64,000 bases of DNA, taken from positions 40,688,592 through 40,752,591 of the forward strand of contig NC_021673.1 of NCBI RefSeq assembly GCF_000247815.1. The letters are read 5' to 3'. A model generated the notes under the pieces. The model searched no databases and had not been told where the DNA came from. It saw only the letters and a program-made list of their open reading frames with translations. The stretch is from Ficedula albicollis (taxonomy: Eukaryota; Chordata; Aves; Passeriformes; Muscicapidae). The position numbers and the translations under genes are program-made. Positions 12,203 to 25,785 of this stretch are shown piece by piece (position 1 is the first letter of the stretch; every line of letters begins with the position of its first letter).

Positions 12203-15199
12203 AAGAAAGAAACATTCAGCACAAAGCTATTGCTTTTAAAAGAGAGTAATAAGATGGAGCTGTCTCTCTTGCTATGTGCTGAGTAATAGCTGTGAAGGTA
12301 TCTTCAGTCAAGGAGCAGAGGGAAGCAGATTACATTCATCACAGAACTGAGACTGAACAGCAAGGAGCTATGACAGGAACTGCAAAAAGGGAACAAGTCA
12401 GAGACAACACACAGAGACAACGGTCTCTTCACAAATCCTCCTTCAGATGAGAATTTCCTGTGAGTGGCTGTCAGGAAGAAAAAACAGACAGGGTAATGTT
12501 GGTTATGATCATGCTGGGGATGTCAGAGCAATGATACTGCAATATCTGGGTGAGAGAGAGGAACACTGAGGGCAAATGGCAGAGCAGGGCTTTGGGAACA
12601 TGAACTCAGAGTGAAACAATTCCAGCGCAAAGGGAAGCAGCACTGCAGATGCACAAGCAGAATCTTGGCTCCAGAAAATGCATTTGGGAAAAACACAATT
12701 GGCTAAGGCCATTCACTTTGGTTGCATTAGCAATTTCCACAATTCACAATAGTGCAGTTTTCATCAATCGGTTGTGCTTGCACATAACAAGGCCCAGTCC
12801 AATACCCACTTCTGCTGGAACAGATCCTGCATGTCACTGCTGATTTGCCTGCTCCTTCCTTTGCCTGCTGACTGGGTCTCACTTGGCAGAGTGTGGGTTG
12901 AGACACACTGTGCTTGCCATACATATTTGTCCCATTTTATTTGGTACCACCACCAGGATGCTTCCCTCTGCTAGTACTACTGCAGGCTTTATTTCACTAC
13001 AGAAATAATGCATGTCCTTGGGTTCTTTCCATCACACATCCTCCATGTCTCTAGTCTCTGAAGGTGTTTTTAAGCACAGTGCTCACTCAGGGTCTTCTGG
13101 CCTATGTGACATGTGAGAATGGAAAAAGGATATTTACTACTGACTCTTAATTCAGTCTTAGTCAAGAGGTGAAAGCAAGAACTACAATAAAAGGAAGAAG
13201 ATATATACTGGAAAGATAAAAATATTTATTTTAAGACATATGTTATATGTATTAGGAATCTAAGGTCCTCTTTCATGTAAAACTTCATGGTGGTCTGGGT
13301 TTTTTGAAGTTGCTCAAAGAGCTGCTTCTGATGTCACCTACTGTGCCATTTTTTACATGGCAACTCTCTTGTTAGCCCATTTCAAGCACTGTTGGCATTT
13401 TAAGAGGCTTACTGGGCAGTTTTTCATTTATTTGAACTTGTGAATCTACAAGTCAGAGGCTTCTCTTCTGTATTAGATTATTCTATGTAAGTCTACTGCA
13501 AATTCTCCTCCTCTCTTCCACCACATTGTAACTACAATTTTCCATTTGCAGGGAAATAGTTTCACACAAGTAAAATTCTATCCAACTCCCAAAAATGCCA
13601 GAAATCTTGAACTAATTTTTGCTTTTGTTATACTTCTTCACAGTCCATCTCTGACCGAGGTGGTATTTTTCCAAGTGAATGAAATAATGAGATGCTTTCA
13701 AGTCACTTGACTAGGTTTATACTTTCAAAAACAGCACTGCATCCCACAGCACACAGAAAATTACACAGCTCTGTGGAAATTTTTTAGTAATGCTGTTTTC
13801 CCCTCCTAGCACCGAGTTGCAACAGGATCCAGCCCATCTTTCCTCCTGCAGCCCTCTGATAATGCCACTTTGGTTCTGGGAATGTGACAGCCCTATCTTA
13901 ACTTCAGATTGCCATTTATAACCAGAAAACACAGAAAAACTGTGCCACCATATTACATGTGTCACTGGTGCAAAGTTCAAACTGGCTTTTTTGGGTTTGC
14001 CCTCAGCTGGAAGGTGGAATGAGCCTGTCACCTTTTGATAGCAATCAATCCTCATTTGTAATGAGCAGGGGAAAAATTGAAAAATCACTCATTTATAAGT
14101 GGTGTCCAAAGATTGCTAACAAAGACTGGATGGCCAGGGCCCAGACTGCCTCCCTGCACTGCTTGCAGTAAGTGCTCATCAGCCAGTGTGAATGTGCATT
14201 TTGTACATGTGTAACACAATGAAATCACATCTGCTCCTTTTCACGTACACAGCAAGTGTGGCTGTGCCCTTTCCCTGAGCTGACAGGTGGCAGAAATTGA
14301 GTTGGTCGTAAGACCCTAAAAGTTAATGAAGGCAGACATCTGCAGCAGAGCAGTCTGTAGCTGAGCCTCTTAGAAAACTCCCCGTGCAGCCAAGAGAGAG
14401 AGAAGACGTTTCTGTGGAGCCTTAATTTAGCTGTCTATTTTAGGGTGGGCTGAATCACACTTAGATGCCCATTCAGTACTGGCCTCTTCTGGTCACCACT
14501 CAGCCCAGGTGACCTACATTCAGGTGAGTGACTCCCACCCCTGTTTTATTCAGGCAGATGAAGTGCCTCTCCAGAAGAGCACTTTTGGCTTTTTGGTGAT
14601 GTCAGCAGCAGTGCTGGCTCTGCCTTCCCTCTTGTAACCATGACTGCTTGAGAGGTTATTTTGGGGCACTCAGGAGTGGTTTAAATTTGCTCTCCCCAGT
14701 TGCAGGCAGTTTCCTCCATCTGGTCCTGAGGTCCATCAGCTACTGCTATTGGAAATGCAGTTTGCATCCCACTGCATCAATAAAGGTGAGTCAAGCACAG
14801 TAAGGGGCTCTAAAGGCTCATTTCATTGATGTTTGCTGTTATTGAGTACATACATAACTTTCCTGCCAGCTGGAGATGGCTGTAATAAGACCAGTCTCAA
14901 TAATATGGAAAGGGATCCTTCCAGAGAGAAAATACAATGGCTCACAGCTCCTTCATGAATTGTTTCTTACTCACAAGTTTCAAAAAATAAAGTTCTGTTG
15001 GCAGGATATTTTCCTAGTGTTTCTTCCCTGCCTGGAGGGAACTTGAGGACAGACACAGACAGTTCATTTCAGAAAGACTGTGATAACCATTCAACATGCA
15101 ACAAAAGAGATGAGTATGACCTGTGTTACTAGAGCACAGGTGGGGGTAAACACCACATTATAGGCATTTAAACAAAAAACATAATCACAAGCATAAAAC
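12203..15199. other. Non-coding stretch, no feature recognised
   Basis: No repeat family or gene recognised. Minus frame 13717-14088 (123 codons) and several frames of about 65 codons have no recognisable motif. Confidence 0.55.
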
Positions 15200-15327
15200 T
15201 ACACTCACATGCCCATCCTTGGATATCACCAAGTGACCTAAGTGGTAACAGGAGGGAAGAGAAATTACACTCACATGCCCATCCTTGGACATCTCCAAGT
15301 GACCTAAGTGGTAACAGGAGGGAAGAT
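15200..15327. repeat. Two-copy tandem duplication, 66-bp unit
   Basis: Copy 1 is 15200-15265 and copy 2 starts at 15266, with about 61 bases of clear match and two differences. The unit length is a multiple of three, so a minus-strand open frame (15168-15356) shows a repeated 22-residue phrase. That is a by-product of the duplication. Confidence 0.95.
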
Positions 15328-15487
15328 TTCAGAGTGACTCTTATCTGTTTAACCAACTTAATGCTTAAGGAGTTTTTCTTCTACTGCACCAAGTGACCTC
15401 TGTCTAAAACCTCTTTTTCAAGACATTTTCTTCTTAACAGAGGTGCAGATTCAGAAATAGATTCACCATCCCTTTTAGAATTTTTTC

Positions 15488-16760
15488 AAAGAATCATACC
15501 TCAGCGTTAAAAAACATAGTGGATCTTCTTGTCCAACAACCCTTTCTGGCTTCAAAAATTCGAGCTTTACTACCCCTGTTCTTGTTTCTTGCTGAACTCT
15601 TCTCACTAGATTAAGTATTCACTGTACCCTATCTTCCTTTTTTTCCCTACTTCAGCTACTATCAAGCCACTTCACAATAAACAGATCAAACCCTCTATAA
15701 ATAAACCATTTTCCCAAACTCATGAGGCTTCAAATCATCTCTGCACATTTTTATTTTCCAGAATGTTTTTCAAGATGCCTGCATCAGAACATCATGCAAT
15801 ATTTCAGTTCCAGTGAAATCACCTCCCTGTTCCTACTTGTTTATCTCATGTTTATGTAGCTCAGCATTATACTTGCTTGTATTGCCAGAGCATCACAGGG
15901 GGACTCTGCTTGCACTGTAGCAACTCTGAGACTCTTCTCATCAATGCTGCTTCCACAACTCTGCAGCTACAGTCTCAGCCATATTAAAAAGCTTTATTTG
16001 ATTACACTCATCACCTAAACTCCCTACACCATTTCATATAGTTGTCATGTCATTGTAATTTCCATTCCAGCACCATATGTGATATTCACAGGTTTGTTTT
16101 AAATCAACAGGAAAGTTGCATTTAATTCCAGATCACTGATGAAATTGGTTGATCAACACTGTTTTTAGTACATACCACCATGGGATGCTACTAGAAACAT
16201 ACTCATTCAGAGAAAATTTCATGTTAGCAACAGCTTTGCAGTCTGCCATTTAGCAAGTTCTAAATTCATCTTATCCAAGCTTTATTGACACTAATTGCTC
16301 ATTTTTGCAACCTTGCCATGCGGTTGCTCATTTTTGGAAAGCTCAGATTATCCTATGCCAGCAAACAGTACACATTAAACCATAGAAATCTTTTATGTCT
16401 ACATGACAGTAATTATCAGCCAAACACATAATTCATAGTAAAATCAGGCTGTATTGGCAAGATTTGTTTTTTAATGGCATCATATTGACTGTCATGAAAT
16501 GGTATTCACACCTTTTACCTCTATTAACATCTTCATTAATTAAATCTTGTTGATTTTTCTCCTATTTGAGGTGGCATAGGTTTATCACCTGCTTTTCTCC
16601 AAATACAGAATATAAATATTGTCAATTTCTTTCATTTTTTGCCTATTGAATTGATGAATGGTCCTATTTTCACTTTGCAAAAGTGGTCTTTTATTGCTTC
16701 ATTTGCTTGTACTATGTTTCTAAAAGTCCTTCTCATGCTAAGCCTGGCAGACCTTTTTTT
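15488..16760 (-). mobile_element. Ancient CR1-type LINE remnant (reverse transcriptase part)
   Basis: Read on the minus strand, this stretch shows scattered collinear similarity to the reverse-transcriptase region of old CR1 lineages best known from turtles and crocodilians. At 16139-16196 one minus frame gives SSSIPWWYVLKTVLINQF, which lines up with the RT motif usually reading SSGVPQGSVLGP followed by LFN and IND. Further down, 15820-15980 resembles the stretch just after it. The copy is full of stops and indels and has no coding potential. The identification is from memory of the family and is moderate. Confidence 0.62.
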
Positions 16761-17329
16761 TCTGTAATTTCTTTACCTTCCTTTGTGTGTTTTCTCAAGG
16801 GCTAAGTTCTAAGTGGTAGCTGTTGTTAACTCCTCTCTAACACTGTACCAAGCACTGGCCCTGTGGTTTACATTTACTTTTTTACTTACAGTGGGAGGTT
16901 CAAAACAGAGAACTATCGCACCTGTATAATAACAGCAAGCCAGAGGGCATGAAAAGAAGATTAACACCATTTCCTCTGTCACAATATCAAAGAAAATAAC
17001 ATCTTAAACTTCTCCTGGTACCCCAGTCTTTGACTTTGCTGGACCCCTAAGCCATGCAGAGCATCCAACACTAACTTACCCTTAAGAGGACCAATGACCT
17101 GAGGGCAGGAGGTTTCAGGCTCAATGTAACACACATAGGGAACATTTCTGGGTTGGAACCATGGTTTCATGCTCTCTGCAGCCCTGAACTGCTGTAACTC
17201 TACTGAAGTCATTGAGGTCAACATTTCAAGGTTTGTTTTTTAAGAAAATTAAAATATTGCAAGGATCCTGGAGCTTGGAGGCCTGAGCATTTATTCTTGA
17301 GGTTACCTGCATAAAGCAAGGTAAGCTTT

Positions 17330-17900
17330 GGGCCACGTTGTTTGGGGGTTTATCCATTTGGGTCTTGAAAATCCTCACAGAGAGGAGATTGACTGCACAG
17401 CCTCCCTGGGCAGGATGATTTGCTGCCTGACTGTCCTTGAAGTGAAAAACTTCTTAAAATCTCATGAGAATCTGACTGTCTGTGGTTCCATCTTTTCCGT
17501 GATCTCCTTGTACTCATCAGGCATCTGTTGTTAAGCCCTTCCAAAGCCATTGCACCTGCTGATGGAAGAAGGCCCCCTCTCTCAGCCTCTCCTCATAAGG
17601 CAAAGTGCTCCTGCCCTGCTCATCTTGGAAGTTCTCTGCTGAACTTGCTCTGACTCATCAATGCCTTTCTGGTGTTGCACGGGGGCAAAGCTGGACACAA
17701 TACTCTAGATACTCTAACAAGTGTTGAGTAAAAACTTTCTTTATCTAACATCTCTTTCAGCCCCAATCCTTTTCTTCACAGCTTTTCCAGGTCCCTTCAG
17801 TGGATTGCTTGTACCCTGCCTTTGTTTTTCATGGCATTACCACTTCAGTACAATTTGCTGCCCTGCTTTTGAAACTCTCACAGCTTTGCCTTGCAGTCTG
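17330..17900 (-). mobile_element. CR1 LINE 3' region, diverged
   Basis: The plus-strand text carries the usual reverse-complement CR1 landmarks in order: CCTCCCTGGGCAG, then GTGAAAAACTTCTTAAAAT, CAGCCTCTCCTCATAAG, TTGCACGGGGGCAAAGCTGG with ACACAATACTC, and a weaker match to the late RT region at about 17760-17880. The 3' tail itself is missing. Heavily mutated; no open frame. Confidence 0.8.
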
Positions 17901-20900
17901 CCTGAGTAATCAGTATTCCAAAATAAAAGTGATATTTTGAAAAGATGAGCATGGGTCTGCTGGCTGCTGTGGCAGACTATCCAGGAGAAACCAAAGAAAA
18001 TCAAAAAGTTCTTCTGTCCCTTCCCAGAACAGAGTGACAATAATGGATCAGTTTCCTACTGATCAGCAGCCGTGGGGGCCTTTTCTTTGCTAACAAAATA
18101 TGTCCTCTCTGCCCAGCCTACAGCAATTTGTATCAAGGAAAGCCTCTCAGCACTGCCTTGTTATTTATTCTGCCCGCATGGCCCCTCAGTGCAGTGGCTG
18201 CCACCAAAGGCAAACTCAGGATGAGGCATTGCCAGAGAATGTTAAAAGCAGAAAAAGTCCCAGAAGCCACACAAATGGATGCAAAAATGTACATTCTCTT
18301 CTCACTCCAGAAAAAAAGCATCAACTGTTAGTTGTACACAGACTTCACGGAACATTTAGGCTAAAGAGCCCTGAAAAGTCAGGGGAATCATTCCAGATGT
18401 TGTGAAAATGGATGTGACTCTACACACAGAATATTGAACATTTCATTTTATGAGGATTTCCTGCATCACTCACTGCAGTGGCCAGACAGACCTGTTCAAG
18501 ATCAAGCTTTTCTATTAGGCAAGGAGCAAACCTCAGCCATGTCTTCCAGGTTGGTGAGCTCTGAAGCAAACATGCACAGGAGTACCCAGTATGCCATAAA
18601 AACTGTAATTAATACAGGAATTAGGTATCCCTGCAAGGAGAGGACAGAATATATAATATTCAACAATTAAAACAAGGCAAATGTTCATGGCATTCCGAAC
18701 TTCCATGTACTCTTGGAATTTCAAATTTACCTTTCTTTTTCCACATGCTCTTCCACAATCCTTTCCCAGCCCAAGCCTTCTCTGTCCTTCCCAAGTGGTG
18801 ATCCTGGATATCACCTTTCTTTCCCAGGGTCTCTCAGATTCTTCCTGTTAGGGTCCATTTTGGGTGTCTCCACCTGTGTGCTCTGTATCAAGAGCAACAG
18901 AGAAAACAAGCTTCAGATTCATCAAGAGGGAATTGTGCAAAGACAGAGGTTTCAGTGTTCTTTGACAATGTGATTTTGAATAGGGAAAAGGAAAATTTTC
19001 CAGGGGGTAATTGGGAATCAGTTATGGCACTTTACAGCGAGACCACATATTGACCATGTTAGGGTGCCGGTGGAATAGGTACAATAAACACATTAAAACG
19101 AACCCATGTGATCAAAATCTGCAAGACAGCCTGATGTGCGAATAAAAGGACAGGCAAAAGTTTGGGGTTCTTATTTCTCATGAACAGGTTTTTCCCATCC
19201 TTCAGTTCAACCTGTTGCAGAGTACTCTTGCAGACATTTCATAAATTTATAAAGCTTTTAGGCTAGCAGGCCCAAATACCCAATAAATAACTCATTCAAC
19301 TATTTTCCAAAAACAACATCATTCTGTGATCTATGACAACTGAAGTAAATGAAGTAAAACACACAAAAAAAATAGCTGATGATTGGGGTGCTCCATTTCA
19401 AAAAAAGGCTGTTGAGCACTTTCAATACCGTAATTAAGGATAATGCAACTATTTTTGCATACTGGTTTGCTGTGATAGATCTGAATTTTCCTCAATAACT
19501 GGAAGAATCAGTAGTTGAAAAGATTATGCAAATCTGGTCAGCATAACATCAGCCTGGGAATGTGTTTAATTTTAATCACTGAACCATGTGTATTGACAGT
19601 TATAGGAACAGACTGAAAGCTCATTAAGGCCTGTTCTAAACTGGGAGCTTAAGGAAGAATTTAGAGCTGATACTCATTTGCTTCAAGTAGCAATGAGGAA
19701 TTTCAAGAAAATACTTTGTTGAGAACAGTGAGGTGAGAAACTCTGCTCAAATGAAATGGCTTTTTTATGATATAATATCTATTCCATACAATCCAGTGCA
19801 CGTGGAAGGTCATTCAAGCTCAGGGAAATATTTTTCCCATCACACTGTTGCTTGTTTCCAATTTCTGGAATACAGCAGTGTGCAATGGTTGTGCCAACCA
19901 CTGGGGGAGAATGTCTGCCCCAAACGAGCATGGTTTGAATGCATCAGAAAGATGATAAACAGCAGGAGGCTGTAACCCTCGTGTTACAGAAGCTGACCCA
20001 GAGACACTGAGTGGCTGCACTTGCCAAAGGTAACAGTGGCAATCAGCAGCAGCACCAGGCACTGGCTTGCTGACTGGTTTATTGTCCCTGAAACCATCAG
20101 TCTCTGAAAGGACATCTTTCTCTCTGATTATTTTTTCTGAACACGCTTTGCTTTTTAACAGGTGGTGAAGCATAATCAAAGAACATGTTCATTACTGATG
20201 TTTGTCCAAGAAGTTTCTACTAACATCAGCCTCCTTTCCTCCATACAATGCCAGTTTCACAGATCCATTTGCATCACATTGGGGAAGTCCTGTTCATGCA
20301 TCATTTGCAATATGAACAATCTGTTTTACTCAGAACAGAGATAACAGACAATGCAATCTCAACACTGAAGGGATTCATTTTTTAATCTTTTTTTCACATT
20401 TTTTAAAATAATCTACCTTTGAATTTCAAGCTTAAAAATACTGTCAGAGCAAATACTGGCCTGTACAGATCATAGAGATTTAATTAAAAACGTATAAAAT
20501 GTCAAAGTTGGCTTAATGCTTATGTGCGAAGGAAATATGGCCAAGTTTCCACCCATCTTAAGTACATATTGGCTTATGTGAATTGCCCTGGAATGAAAAT
20601 AATCTTTTCAATCAGAACTAATTATAAATTAAAATTAGTTAAAGTGTATTTACCTTTGACAGTGGCACTGGCACATACAAAACTATATACAATCTCTGGT
20701 TTAATGCTGAAACTGTCCTATGGCCCCTTCTCAAGATTTCATGTCAGAGGAACAAATAACTTCCTGTTCAGCTTCAGTAGAGTATTTATATATTCACATT
20801 TACAATAGTTATTCCATCTCAGCGGAGAAGTACCCAATTTTTCCCTAATTAAAGCCTCATTATGCCACCTTAATAGAAACACATAGCTGTCTCCCACCTC

Positions 20901-21319
20901 AAAACACTTGCTAAGTTTTAGTAGTGCCCAAGGACACTCCATAAATCAGTAGTGGCAGTACAGTTAGTACTGAGGATTTCTTGGCTCTTAGGTCTATATT
21001 CAGCTGCTAAGCCAGCTCTGAGTTTCCATCCCCTGCCCACTCTTTTTGGACTATATCAAGTTTTGTAGGTCATAAATACATGCAATGTCAAATTAAGTAC
21101 CCCTTATCACAGCCTGCCCACTCACCCAAGAAAAAAAATTATGCAGCAAAGAAAGTGAATGAATATTCCTTGTCAAGGAATAAACCATTGTCTATTTACC
21201 AAAAGAGATAATGTGATATGCCTTGAGGGTTCATAGCCTCTTTTATTCCCCTTTCTGGCAGCATATTCCTTGTGCTATTCTGACAATATAAAATGCTCTA
21301 AATAGAAAACTGAGAGCTT
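17901..21319. other. Non-coding stretch, no feature recognised
   Basis: No repeat family or gene recognised. Overlapping open frames of up to about 120 codons, such as plus 18100-18405 and minus 19820-20179, have no recognisable domain. Confidence 0.55.
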
Positions 21320-21388
21320 GTTTGTTTTTTTGTTTGTTTGGTTTTTTTTTGGTTTTTTTTTTTTTTTACAATGTATGGTATTTTTATT
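21320..21388 (-). repeat. Poly(T) tract with a minus-strand AATAAA signal beside it
   Basis: T-rich sequence with G interruptions at 21320-21350, then an unbroken T run to about 21367. On the minus strand this is a poly(A) tail. The AATAAA hexamer (TTTATT on plus, 21383-21388) lies about 15 bases upstream of it, the usual spacing for a processed transcript end. It could be a retrocopy 3' end or simple low-complexity sequence. Confidence 0.6.
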
Positions 21389-22368
21389 TAATATCCAAGC
21401 AACAGCTTCACAGATGGGGTTGAAATGTAAAGCAAGCTGTTTCCTAGCACCAGTGGAAAGACCTTCCCAGTGACATTAAAGGGAGATCTTCATGGACTTA
21501 AGCTTGTCCCTGGTTGCCCTGGCACACAGGACAGCAGGATGGCTGCATCCCTCTTACTGTGTTGGTACCAGACAATAGACTGAAGGATGGGAAGAACCCC
21601 TTATGTCTTTTCTCTCTGAACCCAAACAGGCATAACCAGACGGATACATTTAATGGTATTTAATCCCATCTTCATGTAATTTTAGATGCTCTTTCTCAGC
21701 CTCACATCTAAATCTTGATGCCAGGAATCGCTTATTTTAAAATCAATTTTGCATTGAAAACCCCATGTTAGTACCTCACTTCTGCCATCTCAATCAAAAT
21801 TGTTATTATAGTTATAGTGAATAGTTATTTCACTACTACATGTTTGATCTTGTTCAGTAATGTCCTTTGCTGTGTTTTTCTTTCCAAAAGTCTTGGTGAA
21901 TTCCAGGGAAGGAAATGCTCTCATCATCTGCACTGGGATTTTGTACAAAATCAAAACAAACAACTGTTCTCTCATGTGTAGTGACACATTAATGCCAAAT
22001 TTCTCTGCTTGGTCTCCACAGATCTCCTTGGTTCTCAAATGACCCATAATCTGTGGAGCAGGAAGGATGGGCTGAAAGCCCTGGTACAGCAAACCTTTCC
22101 TGAACCCTACAGATTGCAGCATCCCACTTGTGTAATCTGAAGCTGTCACTGCCACATGGATAAAAGCAGCTTAGTTTAGAAGCATAGAAATGTTCAACTC
22201 ATTAGACTTACCAGACCTTCAGCTGCCTTCCAGATGTGGTTCAAAGTGCTGGCTTGAGTCAAAGTCTGTTGGTAATTTCTCCAACATTCAAAATTGTTAC
22301 TGAACCAGATATTATAATAAGTCAAAAGACCAATTTTTTTTCCTCCCCACAGATATAAAAAAGAGATG
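21389..22368. other. Unidentified stretch upstream of the minus-strand poly(A)
   Basis: Contains a minus-strand open frame of 121 codons at 21790-22155 that would lie on the same strand as the poly(A)-like tail at 21.35 kb. I do not recognise the predicted protein. It has no clear signal peptide, membrane segment or repeat. A retrocopy or lineage-specific transcript is conceivable, but chance is more likely. Confidence 0.3.
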
Positions 22369-22464
22369 GATGCTCACCTACCCTCTGGCTCTTTCCCTTT
22401 TATTAATTTGGTGTCAGATGCTCACCTACTCTCTGGCTCTTTCCCTTTTATTAATTTGGTGTTT
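22369..22464. repeat. Two-copy tandem duplication, 48-bp unit
   Basis: Copy 1 is 22369-22416 and copy 2 is 22417-22464. They differ at one internal base and at the last two or three positions. Confidence 0.95.
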
Positions 22465-25400
22465 CAGGGAGTGAGAGTGGGGGTTAGGGGGCATGCTGGA
22501 CTTTTTTTTTTCTTCTTTATCCATTTGGGTAAAGAGAGAAACTGAGTTTTTTCCCTCCTCTTGTTTACAGATGAAGAAGTGTTCTACCTTCTGCATTGTT
22601 TTCTTTCAGTTCAATAAAAAGGATTGAATAAAATATGACATGAAAATCTTATGATTATCTCATATGGTTTTTCAGACTGAACTGCTAAAGATGACTGCTT
22701 AGATGTAGAAGAGAATGAGGAGAGGGCTCACTTTTATGCTACAGCCCTAAGAAAAGTTTATTTTTCTGACAGAAGTTAAATCCACATTTTTCTGCAAGGC
22801 TACCTTAAGCATAACCATCATAAAGGGCCTATATCATGTTGTAGCTTCTGGGTATTTCTGTATTGTTGTTGTCAGAATAAAGGTAACTCTGATGTCATGA
22901 AATGCCAGTAACACCATGCCCAGCATAATGCAGATAAGCTAAAAGCAATGTAACCTTTACAAAAACATCAAGCTGCTATTTAGCTACTGCACACATTAGC
23001 TATCTGGCACCCCAGGCTAGAAAAGTGGATGATGCAAGTGTCTAACCTTTAGTGCAAACATATTTGTATGTGAATTATCCAAGCTTTGTGACCTGTGGCT
23101 TCCTATCCAAACTCACCTTCCGGCGCAGAACAATATGGGATGAGACATTTTTCAAATCACAGGGAGGAAGGAAAGAAGGGGGGTTTGGCTAGAGAATGGG
23201 AGACAGAAAAACCACATAGCAGGGAACAGGGAAAGTGATTCAGTCACTGCTTCATAAGAATGGGAGACATGCAAGGAGCTGATGCAAAGCATGACAGCAA
23301 GAAATACAAAGGAAATATAATGGAAAGTTGTTACATCGATTTAGACCTACTCAGGCACCATGCACACAATGTTTTTAAACAGCTTATGAGTCCACATTCC
23401 CTTTCCTAATGTCCAGTCAGCTGTAAGCAGGAGACTGTAGGTTAAACAAATACCATTGTAAATGACAACAATTATCTGTCTAATTACCTGCTTGTCCCTG
23501 TAATTTATCTGACTTGCAAATCTATCTCCAGGAAGGTAGGAATAATTTAATTACTCTTCAAATGCAGGAAAATTTGGCAGGCACAGATCTGTAGTTACAG
23601 GTGCTGGAAGTGTTTTCAAGCATGGTATAATGAGGTATTTTATTCAGGTAGTACTCAGATTGGGGGTTCTTGGTTGGTTTCTCAGTTGAAATTATGATGA
23701 GCTGTTCTGTTCCATATTTGTTCTGCTCCATAGTCACGCACAGAACATGTACTTGTTTCAGCTTTTAAAAACAACCTTTTCACCAAAGAAACATGCAAGA
23801 TACTGCATTGAATGTTTGTGCACACTGTGCTTTTTTTTAGTCTGAGCAGAAGGGAACAGCCCATAATTAGTAAAGATGAGAGATCTATAAATATGTTAAA
23901 TATTCTTTTTGTTCTCCATGAGGTTGTGTTTCTTTGGGTGTTCTTTAGGAGAAGAACAGGACATTGTTATAGTAAATTGTATTAATGGCAGACTCAGGCC
24001 TGCTCTTCAATAGTAAGAGATACTCCCCTTAAGCAAGGCAGGATAAATAGGAAGGACATGTAGCTATATGTCCAAGGAAGGTTGTAATTCTCTGTGGCAA
24101 GTCAGCTGTCTTTGGGCTTTAAAGTGTTTCTTTATAGGGGTGAAAAACTGAAAATACGAAAATATAAAGTCTCTGCAGACCAGTGGGACACAGGCAATAG
24201 CTGTTGTGCAATTCATGGAGTGTTGGCAGGCAGCTGCCTTTCAGACCCTCTCCTGCCAGAACAGAGAGGAGTTCATAGGGGAAAGGAACTTAATTCCCAC
24301 AGTGGCATGTAGAGGTGTGGAGAAGCAATACACACACTTAACTGCATTATATCCTGCTTTCCTTATGTGATAATCCTCACACTATGCATATACGTAAATA
24401 GGTATTCCTTTTTAGCACAGCCTTCTTCTCAGAAAACTATTTTGAAACTCCTTTCAAATAATTTGCTAACTAGCAATTTATCTTCTTTTGATATAATGAT
24501 GATTGTTCATGCAAATGCAGCGCAAGCTGAACACGGATATCTCTCCAGGATTAGAGCTGCTGAGTGCCCAGCCTGGGAGAGCAGCTACAGTGATACTAAC
24601 ACATCCCTAAGCAGAAGGATAGCACCTGGCAGTGCACAGAGCACATGATTACTGTGAGCCACAGATTACAGCCTTCTAAACCCTCCTAGTCAACGGTACA
24701 CATGTTGGTGGCTCTCCCAAAAACAAGCCTGAAGCATCCTGACACACAGATAAGGACCCCAGTACCTTCATTACAAACCTCCACTTCACATGTACTCAAC
24801 CTGAAAGGCTTGTCTTTCTGCTCACCTAGTAAAATACTTAATGGATTTGAAAAAGATTGGAGTTAAGACCTCTGTTTTAAATATTCATTGGGACATTAAT
24901 TTGGAAAAATTTTCTTGCACCAACTAAAACCAGTTCTGTTACTTAAAAGTTTTAAGTAGTACTTTCTCCTGTGCCTTTGTAATTAACTATTTCTTTTATA
25001 TAATTCACCTTACATAACTTCAGTTACATTTGGCTGCTGACCAGTTGACAATTGTTCAAGACTTTCTCTGCAATTCATGGAAATAAGTAAAGATTTCATT
25101 AATCTACATGCAGAGACCAGTGGAATAGCTCAGGCACATACCAGAGAGAGGTGAAGATGTCGCAATTATCCTGCTGCAAGGCACTGAGGGCCAGAAATCC
25201 TGAAGTGGAAGGCCTGCAGACACCCCTTTCCCTGTCTGTGCTTTCAAAGCCTGCTTAGGACAGGCACCAGCTGTGCTGCCTTACACTGGGGATGGGACAG
25301 TGTCACTGACAGCAGCCAGGACGAAGTGCCAGCTCATGTTGGAGTGATGTTGACTGCACCCAGACACAACTCTCTCATTGCAGCCTGTCCAGTGCCTGGC

Positions 25401-25629
25401 TATAACCCTCTAGAGTATCCTTCCCAGCTTGGCTCCTGGAAGGAGCAATTACACATGGGAGCATGCCCATGACAGATAAACACAGCATGGCTGGGATTTT
25501 TTAGTGCCAAGCTTCTTTCAAACTGCTGTGTAGAGCTGCTATGCATAACACAGCCTGTCTGTCACTGATACTCAAGTGCACCTTGATCCAGTATTGGAAG
25601 GGACCATGAAGCTTCAGAGGTCTGGACCA
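22465..25629. other. Non-coding stretch, no feature recognised
   Basis: No repeat family or gene recognised. Short T-run near 22500. Open frames are all under 100 codons and without motifs. Confidence 0.55.
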
Positions 25630-25785
25630 GGAAAGCTGTGGAGTCTCTCTCACTGGAGATACACAAGAACCATCTGGACACAATCCTGTGCTGTCTGCTC
25701 TAGGACAACCCTACCTGGGCAGGGAGGTTGGACCCACTTTGGTCCTTTCCAGCCTGACCCACTCTGTGAGTTTGTGATTCAGTGA
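25630..25785 (+). mobile_element. CR1 LINE 3' end
   Basis: Starts within the CR1 3' region (GTGGAGTCTCTCTCACTGGA), runs through GGGCAGGGAGGTTGGACC, and ends in three degenerate 8-base tail units: CTCTGTGA (25762), GTTTGTGA (25770) and TTCAGTGA (25778). 5'-truncated, about 150 bp, no open frame of its own. Confidence 0.9.

Noticed and set aside
15168..15356. Small protein with a 22-residue internal repeat
   Set aside because: The repeat simply reflects the 66-bp DNA duplication in a non-coding context. The same applies to the 18-residue repeat at 40002-40220.
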